A DNA stretch of 5,058 bases from an uncultured Alphaproteobacteria bacterium (GTDB taxonomy: Bacteria; Pseudomonadota; Alphaproteobacteria; Reyranellales; Reyranellaceae). The notes below the pieces were generated by a model that saw nothing but the letters and a program-made list of their open reading frames with translations, made no database searches and was not told the DNA's origin. Within the stretch, counting starts at the first letter, position 1. Every line of letters starts with the position of its first letter. Made by a program: the position numbers and the translations under genes. The DNA lies in NCBI GenBank assembly GCA_903929895.1, contig CAIYWM010000914.1:1-5058 (forward strand), written 5' to 3'. Below are positions 1-5,058 of this stretch, one piece after another.

Positions 1-288
1 CGTCGTGTTCGCGCCGACCGCCGGGGCGATCGCGTCCATCGCCGAGTCGAGGTCGTAGGCCTTGCAGGTCAGCAGCACGACGTCGTACGGCCCGCCTTCG
101 GCGCCGTTCGTCACGCTCTTCACCTTCTGGGTGACGTCGCCCTTGGTGCTCCTGATCACGAGCCCGTCGCGCTGCAGCGCCTCGTTGCGACCCGCACGCA
201 CGAGGAAGGTCACGTCGGCGCCGCTCTGGTGCAGGCGTCCGCCGACATAGCCGCCGATCGCGCCGGCGCCGAGGATCAGGATCTTCAT
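1..288 (-). CDS. Ketopantoate reductase family protein (ApbA/PanE-like), downstream copy, C-terminus outside window
   Basis: Only the first 96 codons are present; the gene continues past the left edge. The ATG at 288-286 opens a typical Rossmann N-terminus, [19 protein letters not shown], with the NADP(H)-binding GxGxxG at residues 7-12. The family signature [12 protein letters not shown] follows near residues 74-85. Family members reduce 2-dehydropantoate or related 2-keto acids with NADPH in the cytoplasm. An AGAGG at 304-300 lies 11 nt before the ATG and is an acceptable ribosome-binding site. The gene starts 21 nt after the stop of a paralog on the same strand, so the two are almost certainly cotranscribed. 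About 62 of the 96 visible residues match that paralog without a gap. The catalytic lysine and glutamate lie outside the window, so true PanE activity cannot be judged. Family assignment is firm; substrate is not. Confidence 0.9.
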   Translation of the reverse strand, partial: MKILILGAGAIGGYVGGRLHQSGADVTFLVRAGRNEALQRDGLVIRSTKGDVTQKVKSVTNGAEGGPYDVVLLTCKAYDLDSAMDAIAPAVGANTT

Positions 289-309
289 GTTGGCTTCTAC
301 CTCTGGCCT

Positions 310-1242
310 CTATTTCAGTCCGCCGCGCGCCCGGCGCGCTTCGTAGGTCTGCAGATGGACATAGGCGTAGCGCAGGTTGGGCGCAGCGATGCCGTGCTTG
401 CGGGCGCGCCCTAGCATGTCGCCGACGATCTGCTTGCCCTCGGCCGCGCCACCCTTCTCCATGTCGCCCAGGATCGACGCCACGGCCTTCGAGCCCTTCG
501 CCGTCAACATGCCCAGCAGGTTGGCCACGACCTTGTCGCTCGGCGGCTGGCCCTCGGCGACGGCGACCTTGCGGCTTTCCTCGAGCGTCTCGGCGACGAT
601 CGCCGCGCCATCCTCGCTCTCCATGATGTCGCCGATCGTGCCGCGCATCGAGGCGCACATGCCGGCGATCGTCGACAGCATGATCCACTTGTCCCAGAGA
701 TCCTGGTTGATGTTGTCGTTGAGTCCGCCATCGATGCCGGCTTTCTTGCAGGCGGCGTCGAGCGCGACCAGAGACGCACGCGCCGGTTTGCCGTCGCGCT
801 CGCCGAACGACACACCCGAGGCGCCGCTGTGCAGGATCTCGCCGTTGGGACCCAGCATGCCGGAGATGCGGGCGAGGCCGCCGGCCACGCGCGCGGCACC
901 GAACTTCGCGTCGAGCGCGGCGAAATGGGCATGGCCGTTCAGCATCGGCACGATGACCGTGTCCGGTCCGACCGCCGGGGCGATCGAGTCCATGGCCGAG
1001 TCGAGATCGTAGGCCTTGCAGGCCAGCACGATGACGTCATAGGGGCCGCCCTCGCTGCCCCGGGTCACGACCTTGACCGGCACGACGGCATCGCCCTTCG
1101 GGCTCTTCACCACGAGGCCTTCCTGGCGCACCTTCCCGGCGCGCTTCTCGCGCAGCAGGAAGGTGGTGTCGACGCCGGCCTGCGTGAGGCGCGCGCCCCA
1201 ATAGCCGCCGACCGCGCCGGCGCCCAGAATCAGGATCTTCAC
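310..1242 (-). CDS. Ketopantoate reductase family protein (ApbA/PanE-like), complete upstream copy
   Basis: A 310-residue protein, close to the usual family length of about 300. It has an N-terminal Rossmann domain with GAGAVGG at residues 7-13, PMLNG around N102 (equivalent to E. coli PanE N98), and a C-terminal helical domain. K185 in LWDKW aligns with the E. coli catalytic K176, and S256 and E268 align with S244 and E256. The asparagines at +4 and +8 from the lysine in E. coli PanE are L189 and A193 here, so the substrate may not be ketopantoate. The start is GTG at 1242-1240, chosen because it gives the canonical MKILILGAG start and sits 9 nt after a strong AAAGGAA (1258-1252). The GTG overlaps the TGA of the upstream HAD gene as GTGA, which suggests translational coupling. 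A second paralog follows 21 nt downstream. Family is secure; PanE identity is inference. Confidence 0.92.
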   Translation of the reverse strand: MKILILGAGAVGGYWGARLTQAGVDTTFLLREKRAGKVRQEGLVVKSPKGDAVVPVKVVTRGSEGGPYDVIVLACKAYDLDSAMDSIAPAVGPDTVIVPMLNGHAHFAALDAKFGAARVAGGLARISGMLGPNGEILHSGASGVSFGERDGKPARASLVALDAACKKAGIDGGLNDNINQDLWDKWIMLSTIAGMCASMRGTIGDIMESEDGAAIVAETLEESRKVAVAEGQPPSDKVVANLLGMLTAKGSKAVASILGDMEKGGAAEGKQIVGDMLGRARKHGIAAPNLRYAYVHLQTYEARRARGGLK

Positions 1243-1934
1243 GTCTTGAGGTTCCTTTCGGTCAGCCAGTCGTCGAGCCATGTGGCGAGGTCGTCGGTCT
1301 GGTGATGGATGTGGCTGAGATCGGCGTCGGCCGCGCGCTTCAGGCTCTCGTCGGTGCGGATCCACACAGTGCGCATACCGATGTCGGCGGCGGGCTTCAG
1401 GTTGACGGAGATGTCGTCGGCGAAGGCGGCGCGGGTCGGATCGATGCCGTGCTTCTTCACCAGCGATTCGTAGATCTGAGGATGCGGCTTGGGCCAGTAC
1501 TCGCCCGCGGCGATGTCGAAGATCGCCTCGAAATGATGCGCCACGCCCAGCCGCTCCATCACGCGCTCGGCGTGCGGCACGTCGCCGGCGGTGAAGATGA
1601 GCTTGCGGCCGGGCAGCGCGCGCAGCGAGGCTTCGAGCGCGGGATTGGCCTCGACCGGCGAGTAGTCGATGTCGTGGACGTAATCGAGATAGTGCGTGGG
1701 ATCGACGCCGTGCAGGCTCATCATCCCGCGCATCGAGGTGCCGTGGTCGCGCCAGTACTGCTTCTGCACGACCCGCGCCTCTTCCGGCGTGACCTTCAGC
1801 CAGTCGGCGATGTAGCGCCCGATGCGCACGTCGATCTGCGAGAACAGGTTGCAGCGCGCCGGGTAGAGGGTGTTGTCCAGGTCGAACAGCCAGACGTCCG
1901 GATCGTGCTCGGGGGGATCGTATTTGCGTGCCAT
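1239..1934 (-). CDS. HAD-superfamily hydrolase, pyrimidine 5'-nucleotidase type
   Basis: A 231-residue cytoplasmic HAD phosphatase. Motif I is FDLDNTLYP, with nucleophile D18 and acid/base D20. Motif II is LIFTAGD with T115. Motif III is K149 in WPKPHP. Motif IV is AFADDISVNL with D173/D174 as likely Mg2+ ligands. The helical cap between motifs I and II and the NTLYP signature match the SDT1/pyrimidine 5'-nucleotidase group, which dephosphorylates UMP, CMP or related nucleotides. HAD substrates are hard to predict, so another small phosphomonoester is possible. It is the first gene of a leftward operon and its TGA overlaps the GTG of the ketopantoate-reductase-like gene by 4 nt. No clear Shine-Dalgarno precedes the ATG at 1934-1932, but motif I falls at the usual distance from it. 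All catalytic motifs are intact. Confidence 0.9.
   Translation of the reverse strand: MARKYDPPEHDPDVWLFDLDNTLYPARCNLFSQIDVRIGRYIADWLKVTPEEARVVQKQYWRDHGTSMRGMMSLHGVDPTHYLDYVHDIDYSPVEANPALEASLRALPGRKLIFTAGDVPHAERVMERLGVAHHFEAIFDIAAGEYWPKPHPQIYESLVKKHGIDPTRAAFADDISVNLKPAADIGMRTVWIRTDESLKRAADADLSHIHHQTDDLATWLDDWLTERNLKT
1252..1258 (-). promoter_or_regulatory. Ribosome-binding site deciding the GTG start of the ketopantoate-reductase-like gene
   Basis: On the minus strand AAAGGAA lies 9 nt before the GTG at 1242-1240, inside the 3' end of the HAD gene. It is the strongest Shine-Dalgarno of the leftward operon. It supports the non-ATG start over any in-frame upstream ATG, which would read through the HAD gene. 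Confidence 0.75.
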
Positions 1935-1996
1935 TGGACGCTTGGATTACCGGCCGGCCGTGCGCTTGTCGAGCCGGCGGACTATAAGGAAAGACA
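1935..1996. promoter_or_regulatory. Divergent spacer between the HAD operon and rmuC; presumed promoters
   Basis: These 62 bp separate two divergently transcribed genes, so leftward and rightward promoters must lie here or just inside the flanking coding regions. A perfect 10-bp palindrome, CGGCCGGCCG, sits at 1951-1960 and could be an operator, although in DNA this GC-rich it may be chance. The only minus-strand -10/-35 pair I could assemble is TATAGT (1986-1981) with TCGACA (2012-2007). Its 20-bp spacer is too long to trust. No convincing plus-strand promoter was seen. Confidence 0.4.
1986..1993 (+). promoter_or_regulatory. Ribosome-binding site of rmuC
   Basis: AAGGAAAG at 1986-1993 includes AGGA at 1987-1990, 6 nt before the ATG at 1997. 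It supports this start, which also begins the protein directly with its hydrophobic membrane segment. Confidence 0.75.
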
Positions 1997-3049
1997 ATGG
2001 ATATCCTGTCGATCGCCCTCCTCGCCGCCGTAGTTCTGCTGGTCGTCGTCCTGGTCGCCGTGCTGATGCGCCAGGGGGGCGGCAGCCGCGAGGCCGAGCA
2101 GCGGATGCAGCAGCAGCTTGCCCTGGCGCTGAGCCAGCAGGCCGAGACCGTGCAGCGGGTCGAGAAGTCGCTGCGCGAGCAGGAGCAGGCGCTGGGCAAG
2201 GTCGTCGCCGAGCGGCTCGACCGCACCGAGAAGGCCACGGGCCAGATCGTCACCGACCTGCGCGAGCGGCTGGTCCGCATCGACGAGGCGCAGAAGAAGA
2301 TCGGCGAACTGTCGACCCAGGTCGTCAGCCTGCAGGAGGTCCTGTCCAACAAGCAGGCCCGCGGCGCCTTCGGCGAGGTCCAGCTGAACGACCTGGTCCA
2401 GAGCGCCCTGCCGCCCTCGGCCTACGATTTCCAGGTGACGCTCTCGACCGGCGTGCGCGCCGACTGCCTGCTGAAGCTGCCCAACCCGCCGGGCTCGATC
2501 GCCATCGACGCCAAGTTCCCGCTGGAAAGCTACAGCCTGCTGCGGGCGGTCCCCGCAGGCGACGGCGCGGCGCTGCTGGCGGCGCAGCGCGCCTTCCAGC
2601 AGGCGATCCGCAAGCACATCGCCGACATCCGAGCCAAGTACATCGTGCCCGGCGAGACCGCCGAATCGGCGCTGATGTTCCTGCCCTCGGAGGCCGTCTA
2701 TGGCGAGCTGCACGCCAACTTCACCGGCCTGGTCGAGGAATCCTACAGGGCGCGGGTGTGGATCGTGTCGCCCACCACCATGATGGCGACGCTCAACACG
2801 GTGCGCGCCGTCCTGAAGGACGTGCGCATGCGCGAGCAGGCTGGCGAGATCCAGAAGATGGTCGGGATGATCCTGGGCGACGTGAAGCGGCTCGACGACC
2901 GGGTCGACAATCTCAAGAAGCACTTCGCCCAGACCGAAAAGGACCTGCGCGAGATCGACACCTCGACCACGGCCATCACCCGCCGCGGCGAACGCATCCT
3001 CGCCGTCGACCTCGGCGAGGAGCCGGCGGCGCTACTGTCGAAGGGCTAG
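1997..3049 (+). CDS. rmuC: DNA recombination protein RmuC homolog
   Basis: A 350-residue RmuC-family protein. Residues 3-24 form one hydrophobic membrane segment. Residues about 30-115 are rich in Q, E, R and L in a coiled-coil pattern. The RmuC domain follows, with RGAFGEVQL (E127), RADCLLKLP (D156) and IAIDAKFPLESY (D171, K173). These acidic and lysine residues fit the PD-(D/E)xK nuclease-like fold proposed for the family. E. coli RmuC limits inversions at short inverted repeats; nuclease activity is inferred from the fold. The protein is shorter than E. coli RmuC (about 475 residues), mainly because its coiled coil is shorter. It stands alone on the plus strand, divergent from the HAD operon and convergent with htpX. 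An AAGGA 6 nt before the ATG supports the start. The C-terminus is intact. Confidence 0.93.
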   Translation: MDILSIALLAAVVLLVVVLVAVLMRQGGGSREAEQRMQQQLALALSQQAETVQRVEKSLREQEQALGKVVAERLDRTEKATGQIVTDLRERLVRIDEAQKKIGELSTQVVSLQEVLSNKQARGAFGEVQLNDLVQSALPPSAYDFQVTLSTGVRADCLLKLPNPPGSIAIDAKFPLESYSLLRAVPAGDGAALLAAQRAFQQAIRKHIADIRAKYIVPGETAESALMFLPSEAVYGELHANFTGLVEESYRARVWIVSPTTMMATLNTVRAVLKDVRMREQAGEIQKMVGMILGDVKRLDDRVDNLKKHFAQTEKDLREIDTSTTAITRRGERILAVDLGEEPAALLSKG

Positions 3050-3057
3050 ATCAGCCC
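3043..3057. terminator. Short inverted repeat across the rmuC/htpX stop codons
   Basis: GGGCT (3043-3047) and AGCCC (3053-3057) form a 5-bp GC-rich stem with a 5-nt loop centred on base 3050, the single base between the two opposing stop codons. It could act as a weak bidirectional terminator or an RNA 3'-end hairpin. No T-run follows on either strand. Both genes end in a GGC glycine codon before the stop, which partly creates the symmetry by chance. Confidence 0.25.
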
Positions 3058-4001
3058 CAGGGACCGCGGCGCGGGGTCTGCGACGCGGGATTCCCCCAAG
3101 GACCGCCACGCGGTGCCGACGACGACGTCTGCGGGCGCGACTGCGCGTAGCTGGGGCCGCCCATCGACTGCAGGCGCGCGATGCGCTCCTCCATCGGCGG
3201 ATGGGTCGAGAACAGGCTCGACATGCCGCCGGCCAAGGCGAGCGGGTTGGCGATGTACATGTGCGCGGTCGCCGGATTGCGCTCGGCCGCCTCGTTGTGG
3301 ATCTGCTGCGTGCCGGCATGCAGCTTGGCCAGCGCCGAGGCGAGCCACTGCGGCTGGCCGCAGATTTCCGCGCCCATGCGGTCGGCCTCGTATTCGCGGC
3401 CGCGGCTGATCGCCATCTGCACCAGCATGGCGGCCATCGGCGCCAGGATCATTGCGGCGATGGCGACGATCGGATTGACCAGCGGGCGGCCCTCGGAATC
3501 GCGGCCACCGCCCATCAGGCCGCCGAAGCTGGCCAGCATGCCGATGGCGCCCGACAGGGTCGCCGCCACGGTCATGATCAGCGTGTCGCGGTGGCGAACA
3601 TGGGCCAGCTCGTGCGCCATGACGCCGGCAACTTCCTCGCGGCTGAGATAGCGCAGCAGGCCGGTGGTCGCGGCCACGGCGGCATGCTCGGGGTCGCGGC
3701 CGGTCGCGAAGGCGTTCGGCTGGTCCTCGTCGATCAGGTAGACGCGCGGCATCGGCAGGCCGGCGCGCTGCACCAGCTCGTGGACGATGTTGAACAGCTC
3801 GGGCGCGTTCTCCGGCCCGACTTCCTGGGCGTTGGCCATGCGCAGGACCATCTGGTCGCTGTTCCAGTAGGCAAACAGGTTCATGCCCAGCGCGGCGACG
3901 AAGGCGATGACGAGGCCGGTCTGGCCTCCCAAGAGATAGCCGGCCACCAGGAAGAAACCCGTCAGCGCGGCGAGCAGGAGGGCGGTCTTGAAGTAATTCA
4001 T
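3051..4001 (-). CDS. htpX: Membrane zinc metalloprotease HtpX (M48 family)
   Basis: A 316-residue M48 peptidase of the inner membrane, which degrades misfolded membrane proteins. Two hydrophobic segments lie at residues 6-24 and 28-46. The zinc motif HELAH is at 130-134 (H130, E131, H134). Hydrophobic segments follow at about 140-165 and 176-198, and then SRGREYEAD with ExxxD at E203/D207 gives the third zinc ligand. [10 protein letters not shown] at 265-274 is the typical C-terminal motif. The start at ATG 4001-3999 gives [10 protein letters not shown] and the usual HtpX N-terminus; an upstream extension to 4118 would add 39 unrelated residues over the neighbouring gene. No clear Shine-Dalgarno precedes it. 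The tail is low-complexity, with a repeated PR(G/R)GPWG. The gene is divergent from the SdhAF4-like gene, and its stop lies one base from that of rmuC. Confidence 0.95.
   Translation of the reverse strand: MNYFKTALLLAALTGFFLVAGYLLGGQTGLVIAFVAALGMNLFAYWNSDQMVLRMANAQEVGPENAPELFNIVHELVQRAGLPMPRVYLIDEDQPNAFATGRDPEHAAVAATTGLLRYLSREEVAGVMAHELAHVRHRDTLIMTVAATLSGAIGMLASFGGLMGGGRDSEGRPLVNPIVAIAAMILAPMAAMLVQMAISRGREYEADRMGAEICGQPQWLASALAKLHAGTQQIHNEAAERNPATAHMYIANPLALAGGMSSLFSTHPPMEERIARLQSMGGPSYAQSRPQTSSSAPRGGPWGNPASQTPRRGPWG
3054..3113 (-). repeat. Imperfect 21-bp direct repeat encoding the HtpX C-terminal PRxGPWG motif
   Basis: Bases 3054-3074 and 3093-3113 match at 17 of 21 positions, offset 39. 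They encode PRGGPWG (residues 297-303) and PRRGPWG (residues 310-316, the very C-terminus of HtpX). The repeat keeps the reading frame. Confidence 0.7.
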
Positions 4002-4060
4002 GCCGGGTAAGTTGGTCTGCAAAAGTGGCGAATCAAGGTGGGGACAGGCATCATGCGGCC
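4002..4060. promoter_or_regulatory. Divergent spacer between htpX and the SdhAF4-like gene; presumed promoters
   Basis: These 59 bp separate two divergent starts. TTGATT (4036-4031, minus strand) resembles a -35 for htpX, but the hexamer 17 nt further, AACTTA, is a poor -10. AAGGTGGGG (4035-4043) and AGG (4046-4048) upstream of ATG 4061 are purine-rich but lie 12 nt or more away. No operator was recognised. Confidence 0.35.
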
Positions 4061-4228
4061 ATGACCGACAGCAACAAGCCCACCCCGCCGGAGCCGCCCA
4101 AGGCCGATCCGGCAACACCCCCCGTCCCCGAGAAGCCGAAGAAGGTCGAGGAGATCGGCGGCCCGCCCGGCCCCGAACCCACGCGCTACGGCGACTGGCA
4201 GTTCAATGGGAAGGTGACCGACTTCTAG
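4061..4228 (+). CDS. DUF1674 / succinate dehydrogenase assembly factor 4 (SdhAF4)-like protein
   Basis: A 55-residue protein. The first 30 residues are proline- and lysine-rich, probably disordered. The conserved DUF1674 block follows: [14 protein letters not shown] at residues 33-46, NGK at 49-51 and the invariant C-terminal DF at 54-55. In mitochondria, SDHAF4 (yeast Sdh8) binds flavinylated SdhA and helps its assembly with SdhB; a matching role at complex II is inferred for bacterial members. The ATG at 4061 is preferred because it gives the usual short, polar N-terminus. A GTG at 4025 would add 12 residues and cannot be excluded, as no Shine-Dalgarno is optimal for either. The gene is divergent from htpX, a pairing I recall from other alphaproteobacteria but have not checked. 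No sdh genes are in view. Confidence 0.88.
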   Translation: MTDSNKPTPPEPPKADPATPPVPEKPKKVEEIGGPPGPEPTRYGDWQFNGKVTDF

Positions 4229-4302
4229 ACACAAGGCGGTGGCACGAAGACTGCCTCGCTGTGTTCGACCCGAAGAACTTCGAGTAGGCCCCGAGCAAGC
4301 CC
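4229..4302. other. Short intergenic gap with weak inverted repeats
   Basis: This 74-bp gap separates the SdhAF4-like gene from the oxidase. ACACA-AGGC (4229-4237) can pair with GCCT (4253-4256) and TGTGT (4260-4264) across a 3-nt bulge. CGAAG/CTTCG forms a small inverted repeat at 4271-4282. Neither is followed by a T-run, so a terminator is not established. GAG at 4293-4295 is a weak ribosome-binding candidate for the next gene. Confidence 0.3.
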
Positions 4303-5058
4303 ATGAACAAAGCCGACATCTTCCACCCCACCTTCAAGGCGCAACCCTGGTGGTGGGAGGCGTGGACGCCCAACAACGCGCTGAGCGTCGATCCGCCCGC
4401 GAAGACCGATGTGGTGATCGTGGGGGCGGGTTACGGCGGCCTGTCGACGGCGCTGGAGCTGCGGCGCAACGGCATCGACTGCGTGGTGCTGGAACGCGGC
4501 GTGTTCGGCATCGGCGCCTCGACCCGCAACGGCGGCATGCTCTCGGGCGGCACCAACATCGCCAAGGGCCTGGGCGGCAAGAACCCCAAGGTCGAGGCCG
4601 AGTTCGAGGCCAACAAGGCGGCGTTCCTGGGCAGCGGCGCCGATTCGCTGCAGACGCTGATCGACATCATCCATCGCGAGAAGATCGACTGTGGCCTGAT
4701 CACCAACGGCCGCTTCACCGGCGCCTGGACGCCCAAGCACTACGACGACCAGGCGCGCAAGGTCGAGATGTTCAACAAGTACGCCAACGTCGGCGCCGAG
4801 ATGATCCCGCGCGAGCGGGTGCGCGAGATGATGGCGTCCGACTATTACTACGGCGGCATGTACGTCAGGGCCGGCGGCAATCTCCACCCCGCGCGCTACT
4901 ACAAGGGCCTGCTCGAGGCGGCACACACGCAGGGCGCGGTGCTGTGCGGCAACGTCGAGGCCGAGCGGATCGAAAAGACGACTGTCGGCTGGCGCGTGCT
5001 GACGGCCAAGGGCCCGATCGCCTGCAGGGAAGTCGTGATCGCGACCAACGGCTATACC
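4303..5058 (+). CDS. FAD-dependent amine/amino-acid oxidase (DAO family, PuuB/DadA-like), C-terminus outside window
   Basis: The reading frame is open from ATG 4303 to the right edge: 252 codons of a family usually about 430 residues long. After a tryptophan-rich lead (WWWEAW, residues 16-21) comes an FAD-binding Rossmann motif, VVIVGAGYGGLSTALEL at residues 37-53. E64 at the end of the second strand is placed to bind the FAD ribose. GASTRNGGM at residues 71-79 is the hallmark of the DAO (FAD-dependent oxidoreductase) family. The window ends at VIATNGYT, where the FAD domain returns. Members oxidise primary or secondary amines such as gamma-glutamylputrescine, glycine or D-amino acids to imines; the N-terminal layout is most like PuuB. 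An in-frame TAG 18 nt upstream at 4285-4287 makes 4303 the first ATG. The substrate-binding half is mostly missing, so the substrate is unknown. Confidence 0.9.
   Translation, partial: MNKADIFHPTFKAQPWWWEAWTPNNALSVDPPAKTDVVIVGAGYGGLSTALELRRNGIDCVVLERGVFGIGASTRNGGMLSGGTNIAKGLGGKNPKVEAEFEANKAAFLGSGADSLQTLIDIIHREKIDCGLITNGRFTGAWTPKHYDDQARKVEMFNKYANVGAEMIPRERVREMMASDYYYGGMYVRAGGNLHPARYYKGLLEAAHTQGAVLCGNVEAERIEKTTVGWRVLTAKGPIACREVVIATNGYT

Larger units (their letters stand above)
1..1242 (-). repeat. Diverged tandem gene duplication (1-288 aligned with 955-1242)
   Basis: The 5' parts of the two ketopantoate-reductase-like genes align base for base with an offset of 954 and no gap in the translated alignment. 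DNA identity is high in the segment covering [11 protein letters not shown] (roughly 17-85 against 971-1039). Protein identity over the visible 96 residues is about 65% by hand count. This is a tandem paralog pair, not a recent exact duplication. Confidence 0.85.

Noticed and set aside
1981..2012. Possible leftward promoter TCGACA/TATAGT for the HAD operon
   Set aside because: The 20-bp spacer is outside the normal range and the -35 lies in rmuC coding sequence; not strong enough to annotate alone.
310..2352. A 680-codon minus-strand frame containing the complete ketopantoate-reductase-like gene
   Set aside because: Only the part from GTG 1242 is a real protein. Upstream the frame is the shadow of the HAD gene and antisense to rmuC, with arginine/alanine-rich nonsense typical of high-GC shadows. 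A gene caller that refuses GTG could mis-start here.
1982..2923. A 313-codon frame antisense to rmuC
   Set aside because: Composition is that of a codon-position shadow (HDL/GRR/LLL-rich) and no family is recognisable.
3102..3114. ACCGC-CAC-GCGGT hairpin near the end of htpX
   Set aside because: It lies inside the htpX coding sequence with no T-run and is explained by the codons of the repeated C-terminal motif.
1870..3150. A 426-codon plus-strand frame overlapping rmuC
   Set aside because: It is an arginine/glycine/proline-rich shadow without a recognisable domain, while the alternative frame encodes a clear RmuC protein.
3201..4010. A 269-codon frame antisense to htpX
   Set aside because: It is a His/Arg/Gly/Ala-rich shadow of htpX codons; htpX has intact catalytic motifs and accounts for the region.
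4000..4287. A 95-codon plus-strand frame running past the SdhAF4-like gene, ending VFDPKNFE
   Set aside because: I considered a frameshifted extension of the SdhAF4-like protein, but that protein already ends in the family's invariant DF, so the extension is not coding.
4225..4926. A 233-codon frame antisense to the FAD oxidase
   Set aside because: The plus-strand frame encodes a canonical DAO-family FAD protein; the antisense has no domain and shadow-like composition.

Overview
This is a GC-rich, gene-dense stretch of an ordinary bacterial chromosome with six protein genes and no sign of mobile DNA, CRISPR or RNA genes. The codon bias, loose promoters and a DUF1674/SdhAF4 gene beside htpX suggest an alphaproteobacterium, perhaps of the Rhodospirillales or Hyphomicrobiales. 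The genus cannot be fixed from this window.

Layout. Bases 1-1934 hold a leftward (minus-strand) operon: a HAD-superfamily phosphatase of the pyrimidine 5'-nucleotidase type (1239-1934), then two tandem paralogous ketopantoate-reductase-family genes. The upstream copy (310-1242) is complete and overlaps the HAD stop by 4 nt, starting with GTG. The downstream copy (1-288) runs off the window edge. A 62-bp divergent spacer (1935-1996) separates this operon from rmuC (1997-3049, plus strand), which encodes a membrane-anchored, coiled-coil, RmuC-type putative nuclease.

rmuC converges on htpX (3051-4001, minus strand), a membrane zinc metalloprotease. Their stop codons are one base apart, and a short GC-rich inverted repeat is centred on the junction. 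A 59-bp divergent spacer then leads to a 55-residue DUF1674/SdhAF4-type protein (4061-4228, plus strand), the likely assembly factor for succinate dehydrogenase. After a 74-bp gap comes an FAD-dependent amine/amino-acid oxidase of the DAO family (4303 to the right edge, plus strand, incomplete).

Functionally the window is mostly housekeeping: small-molecule dehydrogenases and a phosphatase in one operon, a DNA-maintenance protein, membrane protein quality control, respiratory complex assembly and amine catabolism. I see no previously undescribed system. The points most worth a second look are the tandem ketopantoate-reductase paralogs, whose complete member lacks two asparagines found after the catalytic lysine in E. 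coli PanE, and the very tight rmuC/htpX junction.
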